A DNA stretch of 64,000 nucleotides from Plasmodium brasilianum (GCF_023973825.1 NC_090127.1:1460001-1524000); one strand, 5' to 3'. Shown: positions 36,569 to 54,300, counted from the first letter of the stretch. Notes: generated by a model not told the origin, from the letters alone. Program-made: numbers and translations.

Positions 36569-37806
36569 TTTATTTCGTTTCTGCGATTGACATTGTCTTT
36601 AATTTATTATATTTTAAAAAGAGTCATTCAAAAAAAAAAAAAGGAAAAATCAAATAAAAAAGTGAAAAATGGTATTGATACAATAAAGCATATAGGAGCA
36701 ATATACACAACATGAGCCCAAACGTATATAAATTATTAATAAATATGTACATACCCACAAAAAAAAAAAAAAAAAAAAACAAGCCTACATACATATATGT
36801 ATGTATATGTATATATATATATATATATATACATATATACTTAATTTTTACGAAGTACACAAAAAACATAGTCAGATATTTTATAATATATAAAAAAATG
36901 ATTAGAAGAGTTCTTCGTAAATGAACTTTTTTTCCCTTTTATTTTTTTAATTATTTACAACATATATTCTTACATTTACATATATGTGTTTAAATACTTA
37001 TTTTGGTAATCATATAATCTATACTATATATATGTGTGTGTTTTATTTATATGTGCTTTCATATTTAAATATTTATTTACAGTATTAGCATTTTTTTTAC
37101 TTATATTTTTATATTTTTTTTTTTCATACCCCTATTTTGCTCCCTTTTTTTTATTGTGCCTCTATGAAGCAAAAATTATTTGAAATTTTATTGTTAGAAT
37201 GTATTTATCATTTTTTAATAATGAACACTTCATATCAAAAAAATTAATATGTAAAAAAAAATTTTTTTCTTTCATTTTTAATAATTTATTTCGTAGTAAT
37301 TTTAGTATGATAAAATGCAAAGAACAAATTACATATAATTAGCAATAATTAATATAAGCTTATAATAAACTGTAATGAATTTCATTTAACCCCAAGGACA
37401 ATTAAAAAAAAAAATAGAAACACATGTACACACTTATGTTTATATTCATATTTTCATATTTATTAGCACATAGGATATTAATTAATGATAAAAATTTTAA
37501 CTCATATTTAAAAAAATATAATAATTGCACATATGTATAATTAAAAATAACTATATAGGCATGAAAAAATAAATGTTAAAAATAACGTTATAAAACTTTT
37601 TTAAAATTAAAAAATTTGATTAAACAGATACGATTTAAAATTATTAGAATTCAATTTTAATTATTATGCTGAAAAACCTTAAAATAATTACCATGCTGAC
37701 ATATCCAGGATAAATTTTAAAATTTTTATTCTTTTTCAAACATATTTATTTTATATATAAATATATATATATACATATATGTTGTATAAAAATTCACTAT
37801 TCATTC
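36569..37806. other. Convergent intergenic
   Basis: This is the 3' flank shared by LC8 (+) and RPB8 (-). A poly(A) run and (TA)n lie at 36760-36840. No gene is supported. Confidence 0.65.
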
Positions 37807-38607
37807 TCATGCTCTTTCAATGTCTATATTTTTTGTAAGTAAGTAAATTTTCATGTCAATTTCCAAATCTCCAATAAACTGCTTATCACTAGTTAAGGCC
37901 ATCATTAATCCTCCAAAGGATGCATATATCGTCCTTTAAAAAAAAGCACACATACACACAATATATGAATACGCGAACATAAATATAAAATAAAAAAAAT
38001 ATCTATGTGTATATGTACATATACATATGTACCCATACATATGTTTATATACATAAATACATACAATTCAGTCGAACGTTTTAGATTTATATTAGGACAA
38101 AAATAAAATATAGTTTACGTAATATATAACAAAAAAATTTTTATTATGTTAAATAAGTAATGAACCTCCTTTCCGATGACAATTCTTCAAATTTAAAAAT
38201 CCTTCCACTCATAATGTATTCAATATTATTTAATGAAATGTTTTCATTTTGTTCCCAAGACTTTTCATCATTTTGGTTTAAAAGCTTATCTTGAAGAGCC
38301 AAGTAAATAGCCTGTCAGAATTGTACATATATATAAACTTGGTATTACATCCGTTCATACTAAGTGGTATGTATAAACTTAATAGTCTCATAAAGGAAAT
38401 ATATAAAAGAAAAAAAAAAAAAAAAAAAAAAAATTATTTTTTTATTACTTTCTTTTCTTCCACTTTAAACAATTCAGAATGAACATCAAGAATCAATTCT
38501 GCATCATAACCTGTACTTTTCGCTTTTATTCTACTCACTTTTTCAAATTTTGAATTATCAACACTACTAATGACAAAACGATCTTCAAATAAAATGTTTG
38601 ACGCCAT
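37807..38607 (-). CDS. RPB8: RNA polymerase subunit RPB8 (three exons, apparent frame break)
   Basis: This is the shared subunit of RNA polymerases I, II and III. Exons on the minus strand are 38607-38449 (MASNILFEDRFVISSVD ... LILDVHSELFKVEEKK), 38312-38166 and 37933-37807 (SFGGLMMAL ... MKIYLLTKN). Splice sites are GTAATA..ACAG and GTTCAT..AAAG. The family hallmarks are present: LDV near residue 40, NIEYIMSGRIFKFEE and SFGGLMM. The exons add up to 433 nt, one more than a whole number of codons. In exon 2 the frame AIYLALQDKL must shift by one within a TTTTT run at 38277-38281 to continue as LNQNDEKSWEQ. An alternative acceptor (CTTCAAG|ATAAGC) keeps the frame but deletes the conserved beta strand. 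Expected length is about 143 residues (human 150). Confidence 0.88.
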
Positions 38608-39063
38608 AACTTTTTTTATTTATACAACATATATAAATAATCTTAAAATAGTCGCCTTTAAATTAACATATAAATGTGTCATAAACTACAAAAAAATGGC
38701 TGAAAAGTAATTGGTAAATGTATAAAAAAAAATAAAGGACGTATTATTAGTGCTGTGGAAGGTACACTATATTACAGCATTTAATCAAACAAGATATTAC
38801 ACAAATATATATGTACATATATATATGTTTATGTAGTTACACTTGTAAAAAATGTACATACAAAATTATAGAACTTTTTAAACAAAATAATCGGAAAGGC
38901 AAGAAATTAATCAAAAAGAAAAAAATAAAAATTTCAGAAAGTAAGCAAAAAGGGTACTTACAAATTATATAAAACTTTATCATATATATATATCTATACA
39001 TATATATAAATACTAGTTAAAATTTACAATTCAAAAGAAATACAAAAAAAAAAAAAGGCATAT

Positions 39064-39454
39064 ATGGGTTTTTCTTACCCCAAAGGGGTAACAGGAGCAG
39101 TTACAATAGGAATTTTACATGATAAAAAATGTATGTTGAAAAAAAAAAAAAAAAAAAAAACATAATACGACGTTTTAGGGCTAATAAGTATAATTCTTAA
39201 ATATAATGTAAAGTTCGTATGTTAAAAAATTTATCACTTAAAAAGGGAAATAGCCTTGCTTAAAAAATAAAGAAATTAAACACAGATTAAAACTTCTAAC
39301 ATGTCCATATATATGTGGGAAAAAAATTAAAATAATTTAAAAGGATTAACATAAGTGAATTCCCAAATTCCGTAGTTCATGCATATACATATCGCTTGTT
39401 TAATTTGCAGTTGTGTCAGTTACCAAAAAATACAAATATTTCGAAACATATTGA
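39064..39454 (+). CDS. Candidate 36-residue microprotein (two exons)
   Basis: A GC-richer island starts ATG and reads MGFSYPKGVTGAVTIGILHD. Exon 1 (39064-39130) ends at a good donor, T|GTATGT. A 280-bp intron ends TTAATTTGCAG, and exon 2 (39411-39454) continues in phase 1 as FVSVTKKYKYFETY then TGA. I do not recognise the product; its size and the Gly/Ile/Val core suggest a small membrane or mitochondrial subunit. The same DNA contains a perfect TTACCCC-AAA-GGGGTAA hairpin (39075-39091), so an RNA element is an alternative. Confidence 0.4.
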
Positions 39455-40019
39455 GATGCAGTTATAATGTTAAATACCATTTTAAACATTTATATATAAA
39501 TGGAGAATTAAAGGAGGAAAATATTTGTATGAATAAAGGTAGACGTTTCCTTTTAATAGACTATATATGTTTGTTTTTGTTTTGTTTTGTTCTGTTTTTT
39601 AAATAAATAAAAGTTGCGTAAATAGTTTATACATATACACAAAAACGCCTGATAAGGTGAAATTTGCAAATTTTTTCAACGTACAAAAGTTTAGAAGCAC
39701 AATTATATAAAATATCAAAAGGACATGTATCATCGCTATATACTTTAGCATATAAAAAATTGTTTATACAATATTATATGTGATTGTTTATGATGTATGT
39801 TAAGGTATAATTGGGAGAAATGTGGCAAAATTCTCTCTATAAATTGGAGCAAATGCCCGCTATTCAGTGCAAAATGAAAATGAACTATATAAGAGTAACA
39901 TCATGTGCATGATTGAATATTATTACAAAAAAGAAATAATAAATAAAACAAAATAAAATAAATAAGTAAATAAACAAAATAAAATAAATGAGTAAATAAA
40001 TAAATAAGTAAATAAATAA

Positions 40020-40215
40020 ATAAGTATATAACTAAATAAGTATATAACTAAATAAGTATATAACTAAATAAGTGTATAACTAAATAAGTATATAACTAAA
40101 TAAGTATATAACTAAATAAGTATATAAGTAAATAAGTATATAAGTAAATAAGTATATAACTAAATAAGTATATTACTAAATAAGTATATAACTAAATAAG
40201 TATATAACTAAATAA
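40020..40215. repeat. 16-bp tandem repeat TAAGTATATAACTAAA
   Basis: About twelve copies of a 16-bp unit lie just beyond the ProRS stop codon, flanked by looser TAAATAAG repeats from 39950 to 40300. Variants include TATATAAG and TATTACTA versions. Confidence 0.93.
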
Positions 40216-40329
40216 ATTAATAAATTAATAAATAAGAAATAAATAAATACATAGAATACGTAAATAAATAATTAAATAAATACGTAAATAAATTAATAAA
40301 TACGTAATATGAAATGAACGGATTTCTTT

Positions 40330-44751
<4,422 letters not shown>

Positions 44752-47674
44752 TTATTCTTCTGATAGCCATTCCGCAAAGGCTTTTAGACGTTTATTATTT
44801 GTCAGGTAATCGTCTGACTCGTTTTTGTTTATCCATCTGTGCACAAAAAAAAAAATAAAAATAAAATATACATATATATATATACATACATACATATATA
44901 CACACATATATATACGTATATATACGTGTATGTATATATGTGCGTCCATGTACATATGTCATTTTAATAAGCAGAATACAAAACAACACAGGGGAGATGA
45001 CGCGTACATGTATTTATTTACTACTTATTCATTCTATCGTTCTTTAATTCTTTGTTGTTTCTTTTTTTTATTTATTTTTTTATTTTTTTTTTTTAACATA
45101 CTCATTAAAGTAGTTAAATTCAAATATGTCTGAGTGGTAGATATATTCAAAAGCGCCGCATAATTTGTCTGGTCCATATATGCTGTTTTTTACATTATCT
45201 TTTAAATACTGTTTTTTGGAATAATTCAATATTAAGCCATATACTGTTTCATAATATAACTGATCATCTAAAAGGAACGAAGAAAATAGTAAGTCTAATT
45301 TAACGTTATCAAAATTATCTACCCATGTATTTTTATCAAATTCTAATTTATTCATAAAGTCCCAAACAATAGGAAAAAATGATATAATAATATCTAAATC
45401 TGTGTAATTTAAAGAAAGTCTAAAACTTTTCATTTCTAAAATTTTATGACTCATAAATTGGGGTTTCTCAATAGCTTCTTTGCATAATAAAGATATTTCG
45501 TTTGAAAAAGTTAATTTTTCATTTTCTATATTTATTTTATTAAAATGGTTATTTACATCATTTAAATTTAAAGAATTCATACTGTTAGATTCGTCTTCCT
45601 TATCACTAACATTGGTATCACTTAGTGATGTATAAATTTTTGATGTAGAATATATGGACTCTTCTTCAGTGTCTTGTTCTGAATCATATTCTGAGGAACT
45701 TGGGATTTTTAATTTTATATAATTTTCCACATTGCCAATTAACGAAAATAGCCTTAACTGGTCATCTGTGTATTTTGTCTTTACTACATAATTACTTATT
45801 TCAAATGGCTCTGAATTAAAAATATTACATTCGTTGTTTTCAAATGTGCTATCTTTCTCTTCTTTTTCTGCACTCACATCTTTCTTTTTATTTTCTATGT
45901 ACATATTTTCCTCTTCTTTTTGCGTATTCACATATTCCTCTTCCTTTTCTGCGTTAACCTGTTCCTTGTCCTTTTTCGGATCCTTTTCTCCCTTAACTTT
46001 ATTAGCATCTATCTCTTCCCCCCGCTCAACACATAAATCGCTGATTACGGCTTTATTATATGTCTCATTTGGAATTTCGATGAAGGTATTATCCTCCCTT
46101 TCTACTTTTACCGAGATGTGCTCTTGTTGAATGGTATGTTCCGTACTGTTAAGCTCAATGCTTCTTTTTTTTGACCATCCATTTAAAGTATCATCCTCTA
46201 TATTTTTTTTCTCTAGCTTCAATTTATCCTTGAGATATTTATAAATACTTAGTCGGGTATATTTATCTATTTTGACATCGGATGGTATATGCATATTTCT
46301 ACCAATAACACAACATTCATCAATAAAAACATTATCATTTATAATAGTATTTTCACTAATATATGAACTAAGAATAATTACATTGTCTTTTATAATTGAA
46401 TTTTTCCCTATAATACTATTTGTAATTTTAACGTTTTTTCCAATTTTACAATTTTTACATATAACTGAGTTTTCGATGGTAGAGTTTTCTAATATTTCAG
46501 TATAGCTTTCTATTAATACAATTTTTAATAATTTACACGTATCATTAATAGTAGCACTTTTTGATTTATATAGACCAGGTTCCGAGAAAATAATCTTCGG
46601 AAAATCTGGAAGAAGATGATTAGCATTTGACAAGAACGGATGAATATTTCTTTCAATTAATGTTTTAAAGAATTTAAAATAAATTCTAAAATCTGATAAT
46701 GTCGTAATAATTTGATTACATTCTGTATAATTATAATCATTATTTAATTCGTGTACATATATTTCTTCTATTTTTATTTCTTGTTTCAATATATTATATA
46801 TAAAATCTTTACGCATACATTGATAATCAAAATTATCTTCAAAAAGTTTGAAAACTTGTGGTGTTATAATAAAAATGTTTGGTAATACTAAATCGTATGA
46901 AATTATTATCGAATTTGTAGATGTGTTTAAATTAAAAGAACCTAAGTTCAATTCCTTATTATCACCTATTTTTAACTGGGGTAACTTTTCATCCCTTTTC
47001 AAGGTTTTTTTATCCTTTGTATTTACTTCATCAAATATTTCATTAGTTATTATTAAATAATTTTTATTTTTTAACGATTCAAATAATAAAAGTTTGAAAG
47101 TAAAATTATCATAAGCAATTACAAAATCATCGTTAAGTGATTTATTTTCATCTGTACAATGAGATAATATAAGTGTCATAATTTGGTTCTTACATTTTTC
47201 TTTATTTGTAAAATGAGCCTTAATTATTTCCTTTATATTTGCGATTGGAATAGTATCAGAAAGTAATAATAAAACGTCATTATAAATTTCTACACATGTT
47301 TTAAAATCTCTTAATACATCTCCTAATGTTTTTATTTTTTTGTTCATTTTTATAATTTCGATATCTAAATCATGATATTTTTTTTTGCATCTCTGGAAAT
47401 TCTCTATATACTTTAACAATTCTTTTTCATGATGAGTAACTACAATATATATTTTCTTAATATTGTTTTGCCTGAAGAAATGCAACTGATAATCAATTAA
47501 GCAAACACCATTTAGTGGTAAAAAAAACCTTAAGCTTTCAGTTGTTAACGGTTCATATATTTCATCGAAATTGTTTTCTATTAACAAGCCTATCAAGCTT
47601 TTCTTCTCTTCATCATAACATAAGTTAAAATCTACTTCCTTTTTCATTTTTCCTACAAATTCACACAAGTTCAT
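44752..47674 (-). CDS. eIF2B-epsilon: eIF2B epsilon subunit (two exons)
   Basis: This is the catalytic subunit of the guanine-nucleotide exchange factor that recycles eIF2. Exon 1 is 47674-45102 and exon 2 is 44836-44752, joined in phase 2 (GA|A) across a 265-bp intron (GTATGT..GTGCACAG), giving 885 residues. A nucleotidyltransferase-like fold begins near residue 30 (SLRFFLPLNGVCLIDYQLHF). A left-handed beta-helix with I-[GN]-x-x hexapeptides covers about 390-460 (NCKIGKNVKITNSIIGKNSI). An acidic Lys/Glu insert covers about 500-650. The C-terminal W2/HEAT domain ends with the acidic-aromatic signature KAFAEWLSEE, which lies only in exon 2. Family length is about 700-750; the excess is the insert. 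Confidence 0.93.
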
Positions 47675-47817
47675 ACGTGCTTTTCATTAATATTGAGATA
47701 AAGAGAGGGGTTGATTCTGTTGTGTAATTTACTTTTTGCCTTTCTGCAATTTTCAAGTTATCTCTAATGTGACTTCTAATTCGAATTCTACTTCCCCTTC
47801 TACTTCTATTCCTTTTT

Positions 47818-47854
<37 letters not shown>

Positions 47855-49368
47855 CTTTTTCTCCTTGCGGTATTTCACTTTCATGCAATTGCCTGGTTCA
47901 CTTACTGTTACACCTCTTATTTTTATTTTTAACACATATATTTCTATTTTGTTTATTTTTTAAAACCTTTTCTACAGGCATATTAATCGCGGATAGCGTT
48001 TATATCACTGCAATTCAGTCCTTTTTTTCTTTTATTATTACTTCTAAAAATTGTTCTCAATTTTTTATATTTTTGCAAACAATTCTGTTCAGTACGTCAA
48101 AATAGGTATGTATATTATTTATCCTTTTATATAGATATATGTATGTATATATGTATGTATTTATGTATTTATGTATGTATGTATGTATTTATGTATGTAC
48201 GTATGTATGTATATATGTATGTACGTATGTATGTATTTATGTATGTATTTATGTATGTATGTATTTATGTACGTATGTATATATATATGTATGTACGTAT
48301 GTATGTATATATGTATGTACGTATGTATGTATATATGTATGAACGTATGTATGTATATATGTATGTACGTATGTATGTATTTATGTATGCACGTATGTAT
48401 GTATTTATGTATGTTCGTATGTATGTGTACATATATATATCGTACATGTATGCATAAAGGGGGAAAAGGGCTTTTTTTTACGTAAAAAATAATTGAAGGG
48501 GATTGAGAAAATGCTATATTTTGAACGTATATAAAATGACATTAAAAATTATTAAATTTTTGAAAACCTCATGTTGTAATTTACTCGAAAAAACAAATTA
48601 TGTGTTATTTAAGAATATACGAAAAATATATAAATACGAACTGGAATTAAAAGAATGCCAACAAAGATGAAAAATATAAAAGTAATTTTATTCATTAGAA
48701 TGTATTCGTGGTACATGTATTCAAATGTACATACAAATATATATATAATATATTTATACATTAGTATATATAACATTTTTTAAGGGAATTCACATCAAGA
48801 ATAACTCATAAATAATTCAAATATTGCTACAAATATAGCGCTTTATACATTATTTAAAAAATGAAAAAAATATATAACTTGGGAAAGAAAGAGGTACACA
48901 AACTTAAAATGTATTATAATATATTAGAGCACATTCCCTAACCACATCAATGGTTAATGTGAAGAGGACTAAGAAAAAAAAAGAAATTTACTTATAAGTA
49001 ATAGTTTAATAAAAATTAAAAAAAAAAAAAAAAAACATATTTTTTATTGGTCTATATGTAAATACAATTTAAGCAAAAAATATTAGTTGTAATCTTCAAA
49101 GAAAAAAAAAAAAAAAAAAAGAGCGGTGAAGAGAATTCTTCATTTAATATATAAATTTTTTTACACCTATGCATATATATTATATATTTTATGCATATGA
49201 TTGGAAAAATGGCAAAAAAAAAAAAAAAAAATATTCTTTTTTATAAACAAAAAATATGTATATTATACGATTAGCACATAGGTTTATAACACTTCAGTAG
49301 CATTAAAAATATGTTAATAGAGCATTTAATTTTAAATAAAGTACAAGTATTTTTTATTAGTTAAAAAA
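47675..49368. other. Intergenic with ATGTATGT array
   Basis: This is the upstream region of eIF2B-epsilon, with a long T run at about 47823-47852 and a tandem repeat at 48130-48430 listed separately. No gene is seen; open frames on both strands are repeat artefacts. Confidence 0.65.
48130..48430. repeat. GTATGTAT tandem repeat with 20-bp periodicity
   Basis: The array is built from ATGT steps organised into a 20-bp higher unit (GTATGTATATATGTATGTAC) in its right half. All frames on both strands are open over more than 180 bases because the unit lacks stops; I do not regard any of them as coding. Confidence 0.92.
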
Positions 49369-50086
49369 TCATTCATTCTTTTGGTTTTGTAAATTTTGAA
49401 ACCACCTTGGGTCTCTTAACCACGAAGGTTTGTTTATAATGTAAGGAATATTTTTCATAGCTGGTGTATCTTCCTTTATATGTTTATATAACTCATTTCT
49501 ACAATCTTCTAATTCAAAAAGTAGATTTTGGCATATACCTAATTGTTCTATTTCTTCCCTACAAGAGAGAAGCAAAAGAAAAGTGATGATGAAAAAAAAA
49601 AAAAACAAAAAAAAAGAACATTCTCACATATAATATTTTAATGTATACACAATATTACTATAAGTATGCGTATACAGAAGTTAACTGCATGTACTCTAAG
49701 ATACGACATTCTTAAATGTAATATATGTGTGTATAAAAGCAGCTATTTTTTCATATTCTCATATTTGTGTATATATGTAGGTATATCTTTTTTTTAGAAC
49801 TATAAGCCAGAATATATATATATATTTATATAAATGCTTACTCGTTTAAGTAAGCGCACTCGTATCGATATTGCTTGGCTGAATTGTAACAACTCCAGTC
49901 CCGATTTTCGCTATTGGAATTGATTATTTTATTCGTATAAAAATCTGCTGCTTTCTTATTGGCCATGTGTCTTTTAGTTGTTATTCCCATAAGCAAAGTA
50001 ATGTTAAAAAAGAAACAACCATACACTAATTTTGCAGTTTTACTTAATTCACTCCAACCCTTTCTTAGCTGTTGAAACTTAAACAT
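49369..50086 (-). CDS. Small membrane-anchored CX10C/CX9C protein (two exons)
   Basis: Exon 1 is 50086-49842 (MFKFQQLRKGWSELSKTAKL) and exon 2 is 49558-49369. They join in phase 2 across 283 bp (GTAAGC..TTGTAG) to give 144 residues. A hydrophobic helix lies at about 19-36 (LVYGCFFFNITLLMG). Two cysteine pairs follow: C-x10-C in WSCYNSAKQYRYEC, then 13 residues, then C-x9-C in ICQNLLFELEDC. That is close to the twin CX9C (CHCH) pattern of intermembrane-space mitochondrial proteins. The C-terminus ends SWLRDPRWFQNLQNQKNE. I infer a mitochondrial inner-membrane protein, perhaps a respiratory-complex subunit or assembly factor, but recognise no specific family. Confidence 0.75.
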
Positions 50087-51351
50087 TTTTAGTTGGCAAT
50101 TTTCTTTTTAATTTTACAAAAAATTATTCACAACAATTTTGTAAAGATTAGTATACGTTTAATTCAACTATTGAAGGCTATATATGTTTTTTACAAATGC
50201 TGTTCAAATTGTAAGCCTACTTTAAATGTATTAAATTCCTTATACAACGAAAAATTTTTATACCTTTTTTATGTGCTAAACACTATTAAATGCCAGGGCA
50301 TAAATATAATCCAATGTGTAAATATATAAATGTACAATTATATATATATACAATTATATAAATATACTATTGTATAAATATACAAATGTACAGAATGTAC
50401 ATATGAACAAATATACAAATGTACATATATACAAATATACAAATGTACATATATACAAATATACAAATGTGCATATATACAAATATACAAATGTGCATAT
50501 ATACAAATATACAAATGTACGCTTATATAAAATTGAATAAATAGGTCAATATTGAAGTGTATAAATATATATATAACTACAGAGAAAAATATATGTTGTA
50601 CATTTTTTTTTTTTCTTTCTTCCCGGCTTTTTTTTTCAATTTATGAAATGTTGAAAAAAAGAAAAAATAATATAATGAGAGAATGAGAAAATGTAGAAGT
50701 AAACAACTTTAAACATTAATTATTTTTCTTCCTAATATCAGTGTATATTCTATCCTGAAATTTTGTTCTTTATGCCATGAGAATTCTTTTCTATTATTAT
50801 TCGCATATTTACATGATATTTTTGGATTTGAGTTTTTATGACATTTTAGATCATTATAAATTGTATTTATTCTACGTAATACTTTTCACAAATTTAATTT
50901 GTCGTTTCAACATGTATTTATTATGCGTATATGCATGGTCATATATTTATTTTTTCACCTTCTTTGTAGTTCTTAATTTTTTAATTGAACTAAACATAAG
51001 CAGTGCCTGCTAACTTTTGTGCATTACTATATATATGCAATACTGAGTATAGTAGATACATACTTAAATGGTAGAAGCTGTACCTACATATGAGAAATAG
51101 GATTTAGTGTAAAATATCAATATTTTTTTTTTTTTTTTCACCCGCCCCCCTTAATTGTTCTAATTTTTACCTTCATTTTTGGTATATGCCATATATAAAT
51201 GCTTATGTGCACGCAAATACACATACGTCCAGACGCATATCCATATATATATGTACATATATGTATATGAATGTCTATATGTACATGTAGGTATGTGTAG
51301 TGAATTACCCCAAGTTTAGTATATAGGAAAAGAGAATTTGGGAAAGCTAAA
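50087..51351. other. Divergent promoter gap with 24-bp repeat
   Basis: This lies between the small twin-Cys gene (-) and PIG-O (+). It holds a 24-bp tandem repeat at 50409-50521 and a mixed C-rich spot (CCCGCCCCCC) at about 51141. Short open frames at 50777-51013 look like chance. Confidence 0.6.
50409..50521. repeat. 24-bp tandem repeat AAATATACAAATGTACATATATAC
   Basis: Nearly five copies are present, with a G/A change (GTGCAT for GTACAT) in the middle copies, in the divergent gap upstream of PIG-O. Confidence 0.9.
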
Positions 51352-54300
51352 ATGAAGGAGAAATCGAAGTACCATTTATTTGGCAATTTTTTAACCAATC
51401 ATTTGTTAATATTTTTCATGATTTTACTGATAAATGTGTTGTTATATTTTTCATTTATTAACGGATTTTTATTTCCAAGAGAAGGAATTGTAAACAAGTC
51501 CGAAAATTTAGAAATTTTTAGTAGAAAAGTGTTCGGTGATGAATATATAGAATTTTTAAAGAAAAAAAAACATGTACATTCAATAATAAATGCACCATAC
51601 AATAGAATAATAATTCTATTAATAGATTCTCTTAGGTTTGATTTTGCTCTTTACGACCCAAATTATAGTAAAGAAAAGGAAAAGGATGAAACTCTTAGTG
51701 GACAAGAGAAGCAAAAAGATGAAGTCAAGTATTTTCTAAATAATATGCTGAATTTACATAATATATTGAAAAATGAAAAGAAAAACTCTAGATTATTTAG
51801 ATTTGAAGCGGATGCACCTACTGTAACTACGTCAAGATTAAAATCTATGTTGATTGGGACAATACCAAATTATATGGATTTAAATGAGAATTTTAGTCCA
51901 AATGAAAATATACAAGATAATTTTGTTGAGCAACTTCATTCAAACAAGAAAACAATTATTGCCATTGGTGATGAAACTATTACAAAATTAACAAGAAATA
52001 TAACTAAGAAATTAGTATATGAAAGTTTTAATATGTTTGATTTATATTCTTTAGATATAAAATCAAAAAATCATTTTTATAAAGAATATTCTTTAAGTTA
52101 TTGGGACATTATCTATGTCCATATGTTAGGTGTTGATCATGTAGGACATGTGAAAAAGACAAATTCTAAAATAATGAAAAATGTAATAAAGAACTTTGAT
52201 ATCCTTATCCATGATATAATTAAGAAAATAAAATTAGAACAAAAGCATAAAACACTTTTTGTAGTTTTTGGAGATCATGGTCAAATGGATTCAGGAGATC
52301 ATGGTGGTTTTAGCGCAGATGAAATAGATAGTGCTTTATTCGTTTATTCTCCTCTGGGTTTTATGAATATGGATAAAAATATAGATAGTAAAAATTTAGT
52401 ATTATATGATAGGGAAATCTTGCATAGAAGTTCTTCCCCTTCTGATGCTTCTCTCGGTCCTGATAATAATACAAGAGGAAAAGAAAGCTACATAAGACAT
52501 CATTCAGTTTTACGTAATGCGCATAGGGATAAATCTTATTTTTACAATGTTAAGCATACAAAACAGATAAATTTAATTAGTACTCTATCATTTTTAATTG
52601 GTTCAACTGTGCCATTTTGCAATATAGGAAATGTTATTCTAGATATCCTTCCGAGTGCATATAAGACAAATACCATTATAAATATAGGAGAAAAAGATAA
52701 CAAAAAAAAAAATACGCAAAGGTATAATAAAAATCAATCTAACATATACTATGATTTATTAGATTTACATTACATTGCTGAGTTAAATTATGCAAATCTT
52801 TGGCAAATAAATAGATATTTAAATGAATATGAAAAAAATTATACAGTAGATAAAAATGAGAATTATTTTCTTATTAAAAATGGTTGGAAACAAATAGAAG
52901 AAAAAAAATCGTGTTTTTTCAAACCTGATAAAGAGTTTATAGACAATGAAGAAATGTTAAATATTGAAAAAGAGTCATATATAGAATATATAAATAAAAT
53001 GAGAAATTTAATGCAAATTACTCAAAAGTATTTCTATTTTATTTTTAGTATAAAAAAAAAATCTTTTATAATTTTAAGTTTTGCAATATGTATTTTTTAT
53101 TTTCTAATACTTAAGTTGTTTTATCATTATTCTAAGTTAAATTATTATCATAAATCCATTACAGCTAGTAGTCTAATTTTTATTCTAATATTTCTGTTTA
53201 TTATAGTAATTACATTTGATTTTTTTAATGGAAACATATACATAATGTTGTTGCCATTTGTATTTTTATTCTTTCTAGTGTTCCATATATTTTCAAAAAA
53301 TAAATATAAAGATATTTCCAGATTTTTTATTTATTCGAAATTAAGTCTAATATCCAATCTTTTTTTAGACGAAGACTTAATTACATTTAAGGGAATACAA
53401 CACCAAGAAAGTGATTATTTTCATAATTATAATAATAGAAAAGACATATACCAAAAAGGATCTAATAAAAAATTTTTTCAAAAATTTTTTGGTTTACTTA
53501 AGTGTTTATTAATTATAATTAAAAGAAGCGCTTCAAAAAGTGCTAGTATTGTCTTTCCTAATATATTTCATAAGATATGTTGTTTTATTTCCATAGAAAA
53601 GAAATCAATTCAAATAATTAAGAATAATAAATTTTTTATATTTGTTATTGTGTGGAGCTTATTTTTAATGTCCTTTAACTACATATATAGTGAGAATCAT
53701 TTCATTCACCTCATATTAATTGTTCATGTGCTCTCTTCCACACGAACGTGCGAACGCTATCTTTCCTATCAATTTTTTAGGTAACCACATATATGCAAAT
53801 GCCACCATGCATGTATACATGTATATATGCGCATATATATATGCATTACGGGAAGACGAAAAAAGGCGAAGTGAATAAAAGATTTAAAATTATGTGTAGC
53901 ACTCATTACACATATATTCAGATATGTATATGTACATGCGCTTGTTTTATGTATTTATATTTTTATATGTATGCATGTATTTGTATCTTTATGCATGTGT
54001 GCATTCATATTTACATTTATACATGTATGTATTTATTTTTCGTATTACTATGTTTCCTTTCTTTTTACCTTTTTCTTTTCAGGGAGCTGCTCCTTCTAGC
54101 CGCTTTAATAATCAATATGTCTGTCAGTTTTCTGCCTAGCTATTTTGTGCATGACAAGGAAAAATTATTTTTAAAAAGATCAGTTTTGAATATAGCACTG
54201 CCTATTACTTTTTATTTTTTTAGTATATTGTTAATAAATTGTAACATACACAAATTATTAAGGAAGAAAATAAAAACAACAATGATAGTAGGATGGACCA

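Larger units (their letters stand above)
38608..40329. other. Intergenic between RPB8 and ProRS
   Basis: This contains a candidate microprotein gene (39064-39454) and a 16-bp tandem array (40020-40215), listed separately. The rest is AT-rich without visible exons. Confidence 0.55.

Noticed and set aside
39379..39606. 75-codon plus-strand frame
   Set aside because: It overlaps exon 2 of the candidate microprotein in another frame, and its phase does not match the upstream exon.
48139..48485. Several 60-104 codon frames on both strands
   Set aside because: All are translations of the ATGTATGT array (Met-Tyr-Val-Cys repeats) with no non-repeat sequence.
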